A stretch of 21,165 nt of DNA from CAYSBE01 sp964429245 (GCA_964429245.1 CAYSBE010000037.1:1-21165); one strand, 5' to 3'. Numbered from the stretch's first letter, positions 7,295-16,072 are shown. Made by a program: numbers and translations. Notes: generated by a model from the sequence alone, not told the origin.

Positions 7295-8311
7295 TTGAAC
7301 ATCCTGCAAAACATATCGCTTAAGCCATACAACACATTTGGAATCGATACCAAGGCCAAAGAGTTTGTAGAAATTAACTCCTTCGAGGAGCTTCAATTAT
7401 TTTGCCAAATTTTCAATTTAAGCGAAAGAAAAGTATTGATACTTGGAGGTGGCAGCAATCTTTTGCTAACAGAAGATTTTGATGGGATGGCCATTAAAAT
7501 TTCCATAAAAGGAATTGATGTGGTGCACGAAAATGAAAACCATGTATGGGTAAAAGCAATGGCAGGCGAAAAGTGGCATCAATTTGTGCTATGGACTATT
7601 GAGCACCAATATGCAGGCTTGGAAAATCTTTCCCTTATACCTGGATGTGTGGGCGCTGCGCCCATGCAAAATATAGGTGCCTATGGTGTAGAAATTAAAC
7701 ACACCTTTGATTCTTTGGAAGCCATAGAATTGACTACGGGAAATAAAATTGTTTTTAATAATGACGAATGCAAGTTTGGCTACCGTGAAAGCATTTTTAA
7801 AAACGAAGCCAAAGGAAAATACATCATCGCATCGGTTACATTTAAGTTGAATAAAAAGCCCATATTCAATACCACGTATGGTGCCATCCAGCAATATATT
7901 GACCAAATGGGTGTAAAGGAACTCAGCATCAAAGCAATTAGTGATGCGGTTGTCGCTATTCGCCAAAGCAAACTTCCCGATCCGGCCATACTCGGAAATG
8001 CAGGCAGTTTCTTTAAAAATCCCGAGGTTGATAAATCAGTTTACGAGGAATTGAAAGCCGCTTACCCCGAAATGGTGGGCTATCCCGCACCGGGCGATAA
8101 AGTAAAACTGGCAGCCGGCTGGCTCATTGAACAATGCGGTTGGAAAGGCAAACGAGTGGGCAATACCGGCTCACACAAAGACCAAGCCTTAGTTTTGGTA
8201 AATTACGGAGGTGCCACAGGTGATGAAATCTATCAACTTGCCCTTGATATTCAACAATCTGTAAAAGATAAATTTGGGGTAGATATTATCCCTGAAGTAA
8301 ACCTGATTTAA
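7295..8311 (+). CDS. murB: UDP-N-acetylmuramate dehydrogenase MurB
   Basis: MurB reduces UDP-N-acetylenolpyruvylglucosamine to UDP-N-acetylmuramate with NADPH and FAD, an early step of peptidoglycan synthesis in the cytoplasm. Visible signatures are the N-terminal NISLKPYNTFGI, the FAD-binding LGGGSNLLL (50-58), IPGCVGAAPMQNIGAYG, GYRESIFK, NAGSFFKNP with the proton-donor serine S238, and the C-terminal IPEVNLI with E334. At 338 residues it is a type I MurB of normal length. The start is unusual: the frame that aligns with the family N-terminus opens with TTG at 7295, and an in-frame stop at 7268 with no ATG between leaves only TTG or CTG unless the N-terminal motif is lost. No Shine-Dalgarno sequence is obvious. 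Confidence 0.96.
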   Translation: MNILQNISLKPYNTFGIDTKAKEFVEINSFEELQLFCQIFNLSERKVLILGGGSNLLLTEDFDGMAIKISIKGIDVVHENENHVWVKAMAGEKWHQFVLWTIEHQYAGLENLSLIPGCVGAAPMQNIGAYGVEIKHTFDSLEAIELTTGNKIVFNNDECKFGYRESIFKNEAKGKYIIASVTFKLNKKPIFNTTYGAIQQYIDQMGVKELSIKAISDAVVAIRQSKLPDPAILGNAGSFFKNPEVDKSVYEELKAAYPEMVGYPAPGDKVKLAAGWLIEQCGWKGKRVGNTGSHKDQALVLVNYGGATGDEIYQLALDIQQSVKDKFGVDIIPEVNLI

Positions 8312-8379
8312 TTTTTTTCATTTTAATACATATACACACGTCAGTTTTGTCCTTCTAAAATTGGGCAAAATGCTTGCTG

Positions 8380-8400
8380 TTACTGACATCCTGTCGGTAA
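8380..8400. promoter_or_regulatory. 21-bp dyad upstream of secA
   Basis: ttactgaca (8380-8388), loop tcc, then tgtcggtaa (8392-8400) form a near-perfect palindrome with one T.G position. It lies 90 bases before the secA ATG within a 179-bp non-coding stretch. It may be an operator, or a hairpin ending the murB message (no T-run follows, so not a classical terminator). A weak -7-like TATTTTTA (8445-8452) lies downstream. Confidence 0.4.
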
Positions 8401-8490
8401 AAGATATTTGGCGAGATTTATGCCATCCGAAAGGCAAAAAGTACTATTTTTACAACCCATTTTTAAAAAATTTAACGACCACAAATAAGC

Positions 8491-11400
8491 ATGTTAGCAA
8501 GCATAGTCAAGAAGATTTTCGGAAACAAGTCGGATAAAGATATCAAGCAGATACTTCCTTATGTTGATCAAATAAAAAAAGCATACGAGCCTTTACGTTC
8601 ATTATCCAATGACGAGCTAAGGGGAAAAACAGCAACATTCAAGCATACGATTGCCACTTCGTTGGCAGAAATAGATGCAGAAATAAAACAACTGCACGAT
8701 GAAACAGAAGCAGAAGCCGATTTGCAATTAAAAGACGACCTGTTTAAGAAAATTGATAAACTGAAAAAAGACCGAGACACCGAGCTCGAAAAAACATTGA
8801 TGCAGATTTTGCCTGATGCATTTGCTGTAGTGAAAGAAACAGCCCGCAGGCTAACCGAAGATAAAGAGCTAACGGTAACTGCAACCGAATTAGACAAAGA
8901 ACTTGCAGCGCATGCCAAAGTAAAAAAGCCGGTGCGCATAGAAGGAGACAAAGCCATATGGAGTAACACATGGGAAGCAGCCGGCAGCATGGTTACCTGG
9001 AATATGGTGCATTATGATGTGCAGTTGATTGGCGGTATGGTTTTACATCAAGGAAAAATTTCTGAAATGGCAACAGGTGAAGGAAAAACATTGGTTTCAA
9101 CTTTGCCCGCATACCTCAACGCACTTTCAGGTCAAGGTGTTCATGTGGTTACTGTAAATGATTACCTGGCACGAAGAGACTGTGAATGGAATGGTCCGTT
9201 ATTTGAATTTCATGGGTTAAGGGTTGATTGTATTGATTACCACCAACCTAATTCGCCCGAAAGAAGAAAAGCCTACCAGGCAGATATAACTTACGGAACA
9301 AATAATGAATTTGGTTTCGACTACTTACGTGATAACATGACACGCGATGCTGCCGAACTCGTACAACGCAAACACCACTTTGCCATGGTTGACGAGGTGG
9401 ATTCGGTATTGATTGACGATGCCCGTACACCTTTAATTATTTCAGGCCCGGTACCCAAAGGAGATGACCAACAGTTTTATGCGATGAAACCCCGCATCGA
9501 ACGGTTGGTGAATACACAAAAAACATACTTGAACACCGCACTTGCCGATGCCAAAAAATTAATTGCTGCCGGAAATGAAAAAGATGGTGGCTTCAAACTT
9601 TTGCAAGCCTACCGTGGATTGCCAAAAAACAGTGCGCTGATAAAATTTTTGGGAGAGCCCGGCATAAAGCAATTGCTAACTAAAACAGAAAATTACTTTT
9701 TGCAAGACCAATCCAAAGAAATGTACAAAGTAGATGCGGATTTGTATTTTGTAATTGACGAAAAAATAAACTCCGTTGACCTAACGGATAAAGGTGTGGA
9801 ACTGATTACCGCTTCAGGAGAAGATCCACATTTCTTTGTGATACCGGATGTGGGAAGTGAAATTGCCGAAATTGAGAAATCAACAAAACCGGAAGAAGAG
9901 AAATTGAAAAATAAAGAGCAATTGATGCTTGATTTCTCCATTAAATCGGAGCGCATTCACACGGTAAACCAATTGCTCAAAGCATATTGCATGTTTGAGC
10001 GCGATGTGGAATACATCATTGCTGATGGTAAGGTAAAAATTGTGGATGAGCAAACGGGACGTGTATTGGACGGACGCAGGTACAGCGATGGATTGCACCA
10101 AGCCATTGAAGCCAAAGAAAATGTGAAAGTAGAAGCCGCCACACAAACCTACGCAACGGTTACGCTTCAAAACTATTTCCGCATGTACCACAAATTGTGC
10201 GGCATGACCGGAACGGCCGAAACCGAAGCAGGCGAGTTTTGGCAAATCTATAAATTGGATGTGGTGGTGATACCAACCAATAGAGCCATTTCAAGAAAAG
10301 ATGAAAACGATATAATCTATAAAACCAAGCGCGAAAAATACAACGCAGTTATTGATGAAATCGTGAAACTTACCGATGCCGGAAGACCCGTATTGGTGGG
10401 AACGACTTCGGTTGAAGTGAGCGAATTGCTAAGCAGGATGCTTACCCTTCGTAAAATCAGGCACAATGTACTCAATGCCAAACAGCACCAGCGCGAAGCT
10501 GATATCGTTGCTGAAGCGGGTCAAAAAAGTACCGTTACCATTGCAACGAATATGGCCGGTCGTGGTACGGATATCAAGCTTGGAGAAGGAGTAAAAGAAG
10601 TAGGAGGATTGGCCATCATTGGCACCGAAAGACATGAGTCGCGAAGGGTAGACCGTCAGTTGCGCGGACGTGCTGGTCGCCAGGGCGATCCGGGCTCGTC
10701 TCGTTTCTTTGTTTCATTGGAAGATGACCTCATGCGTTTGTTTGGAAGCGAACGTATCGCCTCCATCATGGACAGGCTGGGGATGAAAGAAGGAGAGAAT
10801 ATTGAGCACTCAATGATTACTAAAAATATTGAACGTGCACAACGCAAGGTGGAGCAAAATAATTTTGGAACCCGTAAGCGATTGCTCGAGTACGATGATG
10901 TGATGAATGCGCAACGTGAAGTAATCTACACGAAACGAAGAAATGCATTGTATGGAGAGAAACTAGATCTTGATATCACCAATATGCTGCACGACTTGTG
11001 CTCAGAGTTGGTTGAAACCTATCAGGAACAACGCAATTTCAATGAGTTTAAATTGGAATGCCTGAGGCTGTTTGCTTACGAACCAAAGATTGATGAAAAT
11101 GAATTTGTATCCGGCAAAACTGAAAAAGTAACCCTTGATTTGTATGAAGAACTATACGCACACTATAAGCATAAAACACAATCGCTAGGAAAAGAAGCTT
11201 ACCCGGTAATCAAAGATTTGTACGAAAACCGCGGACAACAAATTGACCAGATTGGCGTTCCGCTTAGTGACGGGTTGCGTGGCATGCAAATTCCGGTGAA
11301 CCTGAAACGTGCATATGAAAATGAAGGTGCCGAAGTGATGAAAACATTAGAAAAGTTTGCCACACTTTGGATTATTGATGATGAATGGAAAGAGCACCTT

Positions 11401-11802
11401 CGCGAAATGGATGAGCTTAAACAATCGGCACAAAATGCCGTTTTTGAACAAAAAGATCCGTTGCTTATTTATAAACTGGAATCATTCAATTTATTTAAAA
11501 ACATGATTTCACGTTTGAATAAAGAGGTGATGTCGATGTTGTTCAAAGCATTTATTCCGGCACAAAATGCCAACGCCATTCAAGAGGCACCGGTACAACA
11601 ACGCAAGCAAGAGGCATTAAAAACAAGTCGCACCGATGATTTGGCAGAAGCTCAGCGAGCAGTTGCAGAAGCTAGGTCGGGCAATACATCAGAAGCACAA
11701 AAAGTACAACAAATAAAAGGCGTGGTAAAAATTGGCAGAAACGATCCATGTCCTTGCGGAAGCGGAAAGAAGTATAAATCGTGTCACGGGAAAGAAGAAT
11801 AA
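8491..11802 (+). CDS. secA: Preprotein translocase ATPase SecA
   Basis: SecA is the motor that pushes unfolded preproteins through SecYEG. Walker A is ATGEGKT (194-200), Walker B DEVDS (301-305), and the C-terminal nucleotide-binding half shows VGTTSVEVSELLS, TNMAGRGTDIKLG and RQLRGRAGRQGDPG. The scaffold/wing region includes RKRLLEYDDVMNAQR. The protein ends in a SEC-C zinc motif with C1087, C1089, C1098 and H1099, the SecB/ribosome-contact tail. At 1103 residues it is about 200 longer than E. coli SecA, through a helical insert near residues 50-110 and a longer preprotein-crosslinking region (about 315-460); such inserts are usual in Bacteroidota. deoC starts 2 bases after its stop, so the two are presumably on one transcript. 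Confidence 0.98.
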   Translation: MLASIVKKIFGNKSDKDIKQILPYVDQIKKAYEPLRSLSNDELRGKTATFKHTIATSLAEIDAEIKQLHDETEAEADLQLKDDLFKKIDKLKKDRDTELEKTLMQILPDAFAVVKETARRLTEDKELTVTATELDKELAAHAKVKKPVRIEGDKAIWSNTWEAAGSMVTWNMVHYDVQLIGGMVLHQGKISEMATGEGKTLVSTLPAYLNALSGQGVHVVTVNDYLARRDCEWNGPLFEFHGLRVDCIDYHQPNSPERRKAYQADITYGTNNEFGFDYLRDNMTRDAAELVQRKHHFAMVDEVDSVLIDDARTPLIISGPVPKGDDQQFYAMKPRIERLVNTQKTYLNTALADAKKLIAAGNEKDGGFKLLQAYRGLPKNSALIKFLGEPGIKQLLTKTENYFLQDQSKEMYKVDADLYFVIDEKINSVDLTDKGVELITASGEDPHFFVIPDVGSEIAEIEKSTKPEEEKLKNKEQLMLDFSIKSERIHTVNQLLKAYCMFERDVEYIIADGKVKIVDEQTGRVLDGRRYSDGLHQAIEAKENVKVEAATQTYATVTLQNYFRMYHKLCGMTGTAETEAGEFWQIYKLDVVVIPTNRAISRKDENDIIYKTKREKYNAVIDEIVKLTDAGRPVLVGTTSVEVSELLSRMLTLRKIRHNVLNAKQHQREADIVAEAGQKSTVTIATNMAGRGTDIKLGEGVKEVGGLAIIGTERHESRRVDRQLRGRAGRQGDPGSSRFFVSLEDDLMRLFGSERIASIMDRLGMKEGENIEHSMITKNIERAQRKVEQNNFGTRKRLLEYDDVMNAQREVIYTKRRNALYGEKLDLDITNMLHDLCSELVETYQEQRNFNEFKLECLRLFAYEPKIDENEFVSGKTEKVTLDLYEELYAHYKHKTQSLGKEAYPVIKDLYENRGQQIDQIGVPLSDGLRGMQIPVNLKRAYENEGAEVMKTLEKFATLWIIDDEWKEHLREMDELKQSAQNAVFEQKDPLLIYKLESFNLFKNMISRLNKEVMSMLFKAFIPAQNANAIQEAPVQQRKQEALKTSRTDDLAEAQRAVAEARSGNTSEAQKVQQIKGVVKIGRNDPCPCGSGKKYKSCHGKEE

Positions 11803-11804
11803 TT

Positions 11805-12491
11805 ATGGAAACAGCAACAGAACAATCAGAAACAATTTCAATACTTGCCTCATCAATTGAGCATACCAACCTGAAGCCGGATGCAACAAAAGAGGATATC
11901 ATTCGCTTGTGTCAGGAAGCAATCGATCATCAATTTTATGGTGTATGCGTATCGCCATATTTTGTACAATTGGCCAAGAAAACATTAAAGAAATCAGATG
12001 TAAAAATCATCACGGTGATTGGTTTTCCATTGGGTTATGGAACAACTTCAGCAAAAGTAGAGGAAACCAAAAAAGCCATTATAACAGGTGCCGATGAAAT
12101 GGATATGGTGATCAATATTAATGCACTGAAATCAGGAGACATGGCTACAGTGCAAAATGATATGCAAGCCGTTATTACCGCATGTCACTTGCAAAATAAA
12201 ATTTGCAAAGTCATTATTGAAACAGCATATCTCACCAATCAGGAAATTGAATTGGTATGTGTATTGTGCAAAGATGCTGGTGCCGATTTTGTAAAAACAT
12301 CAACAGGATTTGGACCTCAGGGTGCAACGGTTGAGCACGTGAAACTGATGAGAAAAATATTGCCGGCAAAAGTAAAAATTAAAGCAGCAGGCGGTATTAA
12401 AGATGCACATTTTGCACAGCAACTTATTGAAGCAGGAGCTACCCGCATAGGTACCTCAGCAGGTATTGATATTGTCAATAACCATGCATAA
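11805..12491 (+). CDS. deoC: Deoxyribose-phosphate aldolase DeoC
   Basis: The enzyme splits 2-deoxy-D-ribose 5-phosphate into glyceraldehyde 3-phosphate and acetaldehyde in deoxynucleoside catabolism. The Schiff-base lysine is K164 in FVKTSTGFG (162-170), the second active-site lysine K193 is in KAAGGI (193-198), and D100 in DEMDMVIN (97-104) is the catalytic aspartate. With the ATG at 11805 the protein has 228 residues, a normal length. An ATG at 11781 in the same frame would overlap secA by 22 bases and add eight unconserved residues, so it is less likely. It follows secA by two bases and overlaps the next gene by eight. Confidence 0.95.
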   Translation: METATEQSETISILASSIEHTNLKPDATKEDIIRLCQEAIDHQFYGVCVSPYFVQLAKKTLKKSDVKIITVIGFPLGYGTTSAKVEETKKAIITGADEMDMVININALKSGDMATVQNDMQAVITACHLQNKICKVIIETAYLTNQEIELVCVLCKDAGADFVKTSTGFGPQGATVEHVKLMRKILPAKVKIKAAGGIKDAHFAQQLIEAGATRIGTSAGIDIVNNHA

Positions 12492-12903
12492 TATTAGGTT
12501 ATATATTATTTTAGTGTTTGCACTTTTTGCAACCAACCAAGCAGCTGCACAAAGCAACAGCAACTTGGTTGTCATTGCTGATGAAATGCTGGATTCCATC
12601 ATACAAACTGCTGCCGATGCAGCAAAAGAAAATCCTGGCATGCAAGGCTATCGCATCCAAATTTATTCCAATTCAGATCGCAAAACTGCCAATGAAATTC
12701 GCACCAAATGTCTGCAACTTCATCCCGATGTGGATGTGTATTTGATTTATCAGCAACCTTCATTTAAAGTAAGGGTTGGCGATTTTAGAAACCGAATGGA
12801 AGCCTACCCGGTATACCGCGATTTGCTTAACAACTTTGATAATGTATTGATCGTACCCGATCGGATAAATTTACCCAAACTCACAGAAATGACGCAAGAA
12901 TGA
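12484..12903 (+). CDS. Exported SPOR-domain protein
   Basis: This 139-residue protein has a signal peptide (MHNIRLYIILVFALFATNQAAAQ). After a short spacer it carries a SPOR-like domain (about residues 55-135: GYRIQIYSNSDRKTANEIR, YLIYQQPSFKVRVGDFRNRMEAYPVYRDLL, FDNVLIVPDRINLP). SPOR domains bind denuded septal peptidoglycan, so the protein probably acts in the periplasm near division sites. The ATG at 12484 places the signal peptide at the terminus; an upstream in-frame ATG at 12466 would add six residues. The chosen start overlaps the deoC stop by eight bases, and the stop overlaps the next ATG (ATGA at 12900-12903), indicating coupled translation. The neighbours have no known functional tie to it. 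Confidence 0.85.
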   Translation: MHNIRLYIILVFALFATNQAAAQSNSNLVVIADEMLDSIIQTAADAAKENPGMQGYRIQIYSNSDRKTANEIRTKCLQLHPDVDVYLIYQQPSFKVRVGDFRNRMEAYPVYRDLLNNFDNVLIVPDRINLPKLTEMTQE

Positions 12904-13904
12904 AATTAGTAACTTATACAACAGACAGCCACACCCAATTGGGTATATTGATTGACAACCGCATTTATGCAATGAAATCTGCCGACACTTCATTGCCCGA
13001 CAATATGCGTGAATTCTTGTTTGCAGGAGAAGAAGCAATGGACAAAGCCAAAGCCATTGACGCAAAACTAAAAGCAGGCAGTATGGAATTGACTTTTCAG
13101 TTAGCCGACAACGTAAAAATTGAAGCTCCTGTTCCTTACCCTACTTCATGCCGTGATGGATATGCATTTCGTCAGCATGTTGCTTCGGCCCGCAGAAACA
13201 GAGGAGTGGAGATGATACCCGAGTTTGACCAATTTCCTATTTTTTATTTCACCAACCATAATGCTATTCAAGGACCTGGAGAAGTGTGGTGCATGCCCGA
13301 TCATTTTCAAAAATTGGATTTCGAACTCGAAGGAGCCATTGTGGTGGGTAAGAAAGGCCGCAATATCAAAGCCGCTGAAGCCGACAACTATATCGCAGGC
13401 TACATGATTATGAATGACATGAGTGCACGCACCTTACAAATGGAAGAAATGTTGCTCAGTCTTGGGCCTGCAAAAGGAAAAGATTTTTCTACCGTAATCG
13501 GTCCGTATATGATTACACCCGATGAATTGGAAGCATATAAAATACCAGCCAAACCCGGACATGTCGGTAATAATTACCACCTGAATATGAAGTGTTGGGT
13601 GAATGGGGTACTGGTAAGCGAAGGAAACTTAGGTGATATGGATTGGACATTTGCTGAAATCTTAGAACGTTGCGCTTATGGGGTCGATATACTTCCGGGA
13701 GATGTGATAGGAAGTGGTACCGTAGGTACAGGTTGTTTTCTGGAGTTGAACGGAACAGGTTTGCTCAACGATAAAAATTTCAAACCGCAATGGCTGCAAC
13801 CCAATGATGTGGTTGAAATGGAAATTACCGGATTAGGTCACCTTTCCAATACCATTCGCAAAGTAGATACCGATTTCTCGTTGCTGGCCATGAAGAAGCA
13901 ATAA
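12900..13904 (+). CDS. Fumarylacetoacetate hydrolase family protein
   Basis: The protein has 334 residues and an FAH fold. Metal-binding residues are visible as E142 and E144 in FELEGAIVVGKKG (141-153) and D173 in NDMSARTLQ (172-180). YRDGYAF-like CRDGYAFRQHVASAR (84-98) and GDVIGSGTVGTGC are the substrate-side and C-terminal strand motifs. Family members cleave C-C bonds of acylpyruvates or 4-fumarylacetoacetate, the last step of tyrosine breakdown; the length and motifs fit fumarylacetoacetase-like enzymes of Bacteroidota, but other acylpyruvases look similar and no other tyrosine-degradation gene is present here. The start codon overlaps the previous stop by four bases. Confidence 0.85.
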   Translation: MKLVTYTTDSHTQLGILIDNRIYAMKSADTSLPDNMREFLFAGEEAMDKAKAIDAKLKAGSMELTFQLADNVKIEAPVPYPTSCRDGYAFRQHVASARRNRGVEMIPEFDQFPIFYFTNHNAIQGPGEVWCMPDHFQKLDFELEGAIVVGKKGRNIKAAEADNYIAGYMIMNDMSARTLQMEEMLLSLGPAKGKDFSTVIGPYMITPDELEAYKIPAKPGHVGNNYHLNMKCWVNGVLVSEGNLGDMDWTFAEILERCAYGVDILPGDVIGSGTVGTGCFLELNGTGLLNDKNFKPQWLQPNDVVEMEITGLGHLSNTIRKVDTDFSLLAMKKQ

Positions 13905-14052
13905 ACAGTTGCGAGATTTTACGAATTGTATTTACAGATGCAGTTTTGCAATTACTTTACAGGAATCAATTTGATAAATACAGTCGGTAAAGATGTATTA
14001 CCCTTAACTCAAACCTGTCACGCTGCAAGCGTAAACTCACAACTTACAATTA
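13905..14052. other. Convergent intergenic spacer
   Basis: Two transcripts meet head-on here. Only short stems are visible: ggtaa (13986-13990) with ttacc (13998-14002), and acgct (14020-14024) with agcgt (14028-14032). Neither has a T-run, so no confident terminator can be called. Confidence 0.4.
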
Positions 14053-15522
14053 CTAACTTATCGTGTAACTTGTCCCGTCTTTGGTATCTTTTATTTCAAA
14101 CCCAATTGCTTTGAGCTTATCACGTATTTGATCACTTGTGGCAAAGTCTTTGCGTGCTTTGGCATCTTTACGCTGATCCAGTATCATGTGCATCAAACCA
14201 TCAATTTTATTGGTGCTCACGGCATTTTCTTCTTTCAAACCTAGCACATCAAATACCATTGCTGTCATTAGTTTTTGCAGTGTTTCTTTATCAACTGCGC
14301 TTAGTGTTTCTTTCCCGTCATTCACACTGTTGATGATGCGCACCCCTTCAAACAAATGCGAAAGTGCAATTGGTGTATTAAAATCATCATTCATGGCAGC
14401 ATATACATCTGCCTTTAATTTGTTGATATCCGAAGTAGATTGTTGTGAAGTATTCAATCCGTCAATCAGTTTCATGGCATTCATTAGTCGTGTAAATCCT
14501 TTTTCGGCTGCGCCCAATGCATCGTTGCTAAAATCGAGTGTGCTGCGGTAGTGTGCCTGTAGCATAAAGAATCGAACGGTCATGGGCGAGTAGCCTTTAT
14601 CCAGCAGTTTGTGAGTGCCTGCAAACAATTCGTGTGGCAAAAAAGAATTGCCAAGACTTTTGCTCATCTTCTGTCCGTTCACGGTTAGCATATTGGTATG
14701 CATCCAATAAGTAACGGGCGTGTGGTGATGGGTGCAAGCCACATTCTGCGCAATTTCGTTGGTATGGTGTGTTGGGGCAAGGTCCATGCCGCCACCGTGT
14801 ATGTCAAACTGTTCGCCTAAGTATTTTCTGCTCATGGCCGAGCATTCCAAGTGCCAACCGGGAAAACCTTCGCCCCACGGACTTGGCCAGCGCATGATAT
14901 GTTCAGGTTTGGCTTTTATCCAAAGTGCAAAATCAAGCCTGCCACGTTTTTCATCTTGTCCATCCAGCTCGCGTGTGCCATCCAACAGGTCTTCCAGTTT
15001 GCGGCCGGTAAGTGCCGTGTAGTTGTATTGTTTGGCAAATTTTGCCACATCAAAATATACCGTGCCATTTACTTCGTAGGCATAGCCGTTGGTCAATATC
15101 TGTTTGGTCATTTCTATTTGCTCAATAATATGACCTGTGGCAGTAGGCTCAATACTTGGCGGCAATGCATTGAATGATTTCATCACGTCATGAAAATCGA
15201 TGGTGTAGCGCTGCACAATTTCCATGGGCTCCAACTGTTCAAGTTTGGCTTTTTTCGAAATCTTGTCTTCACCTTCATCGGCATCGCTTTCTAGGTGGCC
15301 GGCATCGGTAATGTTTCTTACATATCGCACCTTATAGCCAAGATGTAAAAAATACCTAAACACCACGTCAAATGAAATAAAAGTGCGGGCATTGCCTAAA
15401 TGCGCATTGCTGTAAACAGTGGGTCCGCACACATACATACCCACAAGGCCTTCATGTATGGGTTTAAAATCTTCCGTTTTGCGGCTGAGTGTATTGAATA
15501 TTTTTAATGGCTGCGTGCTCAT
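14053..15522 (-). CDS. cysS: Cysteinyl-tRNA synthetase CysS
   Basis: This class I synthetase charges tRNA-Cys. The HIGH-type motif is HLGN (41-44), KMSKS is at 285-289, and the zinc ligands are C32 (YVCGPTVY), C227 (WHLECS), H252 and E256 (HHTNE). With the ATG at 15522 it has 489 residues and begins MSTQPLKIFNTLSRK, as family members do. An in-frame ATG at 15567 would add 15 residues ahead of the conserved N-terminus and is less likely, although AGGA lies just before it. The gene follows the DUF3127 gene on the same strand by 69 bases and may share its promoter. It ends toward the plus-strand cluster. Confidence 0.97.
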   Translation of the reverse strand: MSTQPLKIFNTLSRKTEDFKPIHEGLVGMYVCGPTVYSNAHLGNARTFISFDVVFRYFLHLGYKVRYVRNITDAGHLESDADEGEDKISKKAKLEQLEPMEIVQRYTIDFHDVMKSFNALPPSIEPTATGHIIEQIEMTKQILTNGYAYEVNGTVYFDVAKFAKQYNYTALTGRKLEDLLDGTRELDGQDEKRGRLDFALWIKAKPEHIMRWPSPWGEGFPGWHLECSAMSRKYLGEQFDIHGGGMDLAPTHHTNEIAQNVACTHHHTPVTYWMHTNMLTVNGQKMSKSLGNSFLPHELFAGTHKLLDKGYSPMTVRFFMLQAHYRSTLDFSNDALGAAEKGFTRLMNAMKLIDGLNTSQQSTSDINKLKADVYAAMNDDFNTPIALSHLFEGVRIINSVNDGKETLSAVDKETLQKLMTAMVFDVLGLKEENAVSTNKIDGLMHMILDQRKDAKARKDFATSDQIRDKLKAIGFEIKDTKDGTSYTIS

Positions 15523-15591
15523 CACTTGGTTTAAAGAAAACAAGCCAACCATTGGGTCAGCTTGCATTCCTATTTTGTTAAATTTTAAAAA

Positions 15592-15975
15592 TTAAAATGG
15601 AAGGTCATCCGTGCCTTGATCTCCACCATCAGCAGAATATTCAGGTGTATTGGTTTGGTATGAATTGTTTTCTGAAGAAGAAGCAGGAGTTGCTGATGCA
15701 TTGCCTTCAATGCGCCATGCACGCACATCGGTATACCACTTGCCATTGTATTCTCGCGACTCAATATTCAAACTGGCTTTTACCGTATCGCCAACATTGT
15801 ATCTTTCCAATTCATTCACTTTTTCATTCATCACGCTCAAGCACACTTTGCGTGGGTATTGTCCGTCTTGTATTTCCAAAACAAACTCTTGTTTGCTCCA
15901 TGGTTTTCCTGCTTTGCTGATTCCTTCTGTTTTATTCAATTTATGAATAACTTTCCCTGAAATTTCTAGTGCCAT
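15592..15975 (-). CDS. DUF3127 protein with SSB-like acidic tail
   Basis: The 127-residue protein matches the DUF3127 pattern: MALEISGKVI at the start, then KPWSKQEFVLEI, YPRKVCLSVMNEKV, VGDTVKASLNIESREYNGKWYTDVRAWRIE, a compact beta-rich domain (residues 1-88) suggestive of an OB fold. It is followed by a Ser/Asn/Gly-rich flexible linker (89-119) and ends in DQGTDDLPF. That architecture, OB-like domain plus linker plus DDLPF tail, is the layout of bacterial single-stranded DNA-binding protein, whose acidic tail recruits partner proteins. A role in DNA maintenance is therefore a reasonable inference, but the domain itself is not canonical SSB and its function is not established. It precedes cysS and has its own TAnnTTTG promoter. 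Confidence 0.88.
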   Translation of the reverse strand: MALEISGKVIHKLNKTEGISKAGKPWSKQEFVLEIQDGQYPRKVCLSVMNEKVNELERYNVGDTVKASLNIESREYNGKWYTDVRAWRIEGNASATPASSSENNSYQTNTPEYSADGGDQGTDDLPF

Positions 15976-16016
15976 AATTGTAAGGTTTTATTGCTTTTAG
16001 TATGTTAATTCTCCTC

Positions 16017-16072
16017 CAAACTTAGGTATTGATACTTTCTCAAGCAAGTATGTGAAAAAGTATTTGTATCAA
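16017..16072 (-). promoter_or_regulatory. Promoter of the DUF3127 gene with overlapping dyad
   Basis: On the minus strand TTG (16047-16045), 20 bases, then TAAGTTTG (16024-16017) match the Bacteroidota TTG/TAnnTTTG promoter. The ATG is 41 bases further. The -33 region lies inside a dyad formed by ttgatac (16029-16035) and gtatcaa (16066-16072), which could be a regulator site. GGAGGAG follows the -7 element but is too far from the ATG to act as ribosome binding site. Confidence 0.5.

Noticed and set aside
15523..15567. Earlier ATG for cysS at 15567 with AGGA before it
   Set aside because: The extra 15 residues precede the conserved family N-terminus, and AGGA is too close to the ATG for a normal ribosome binding site.
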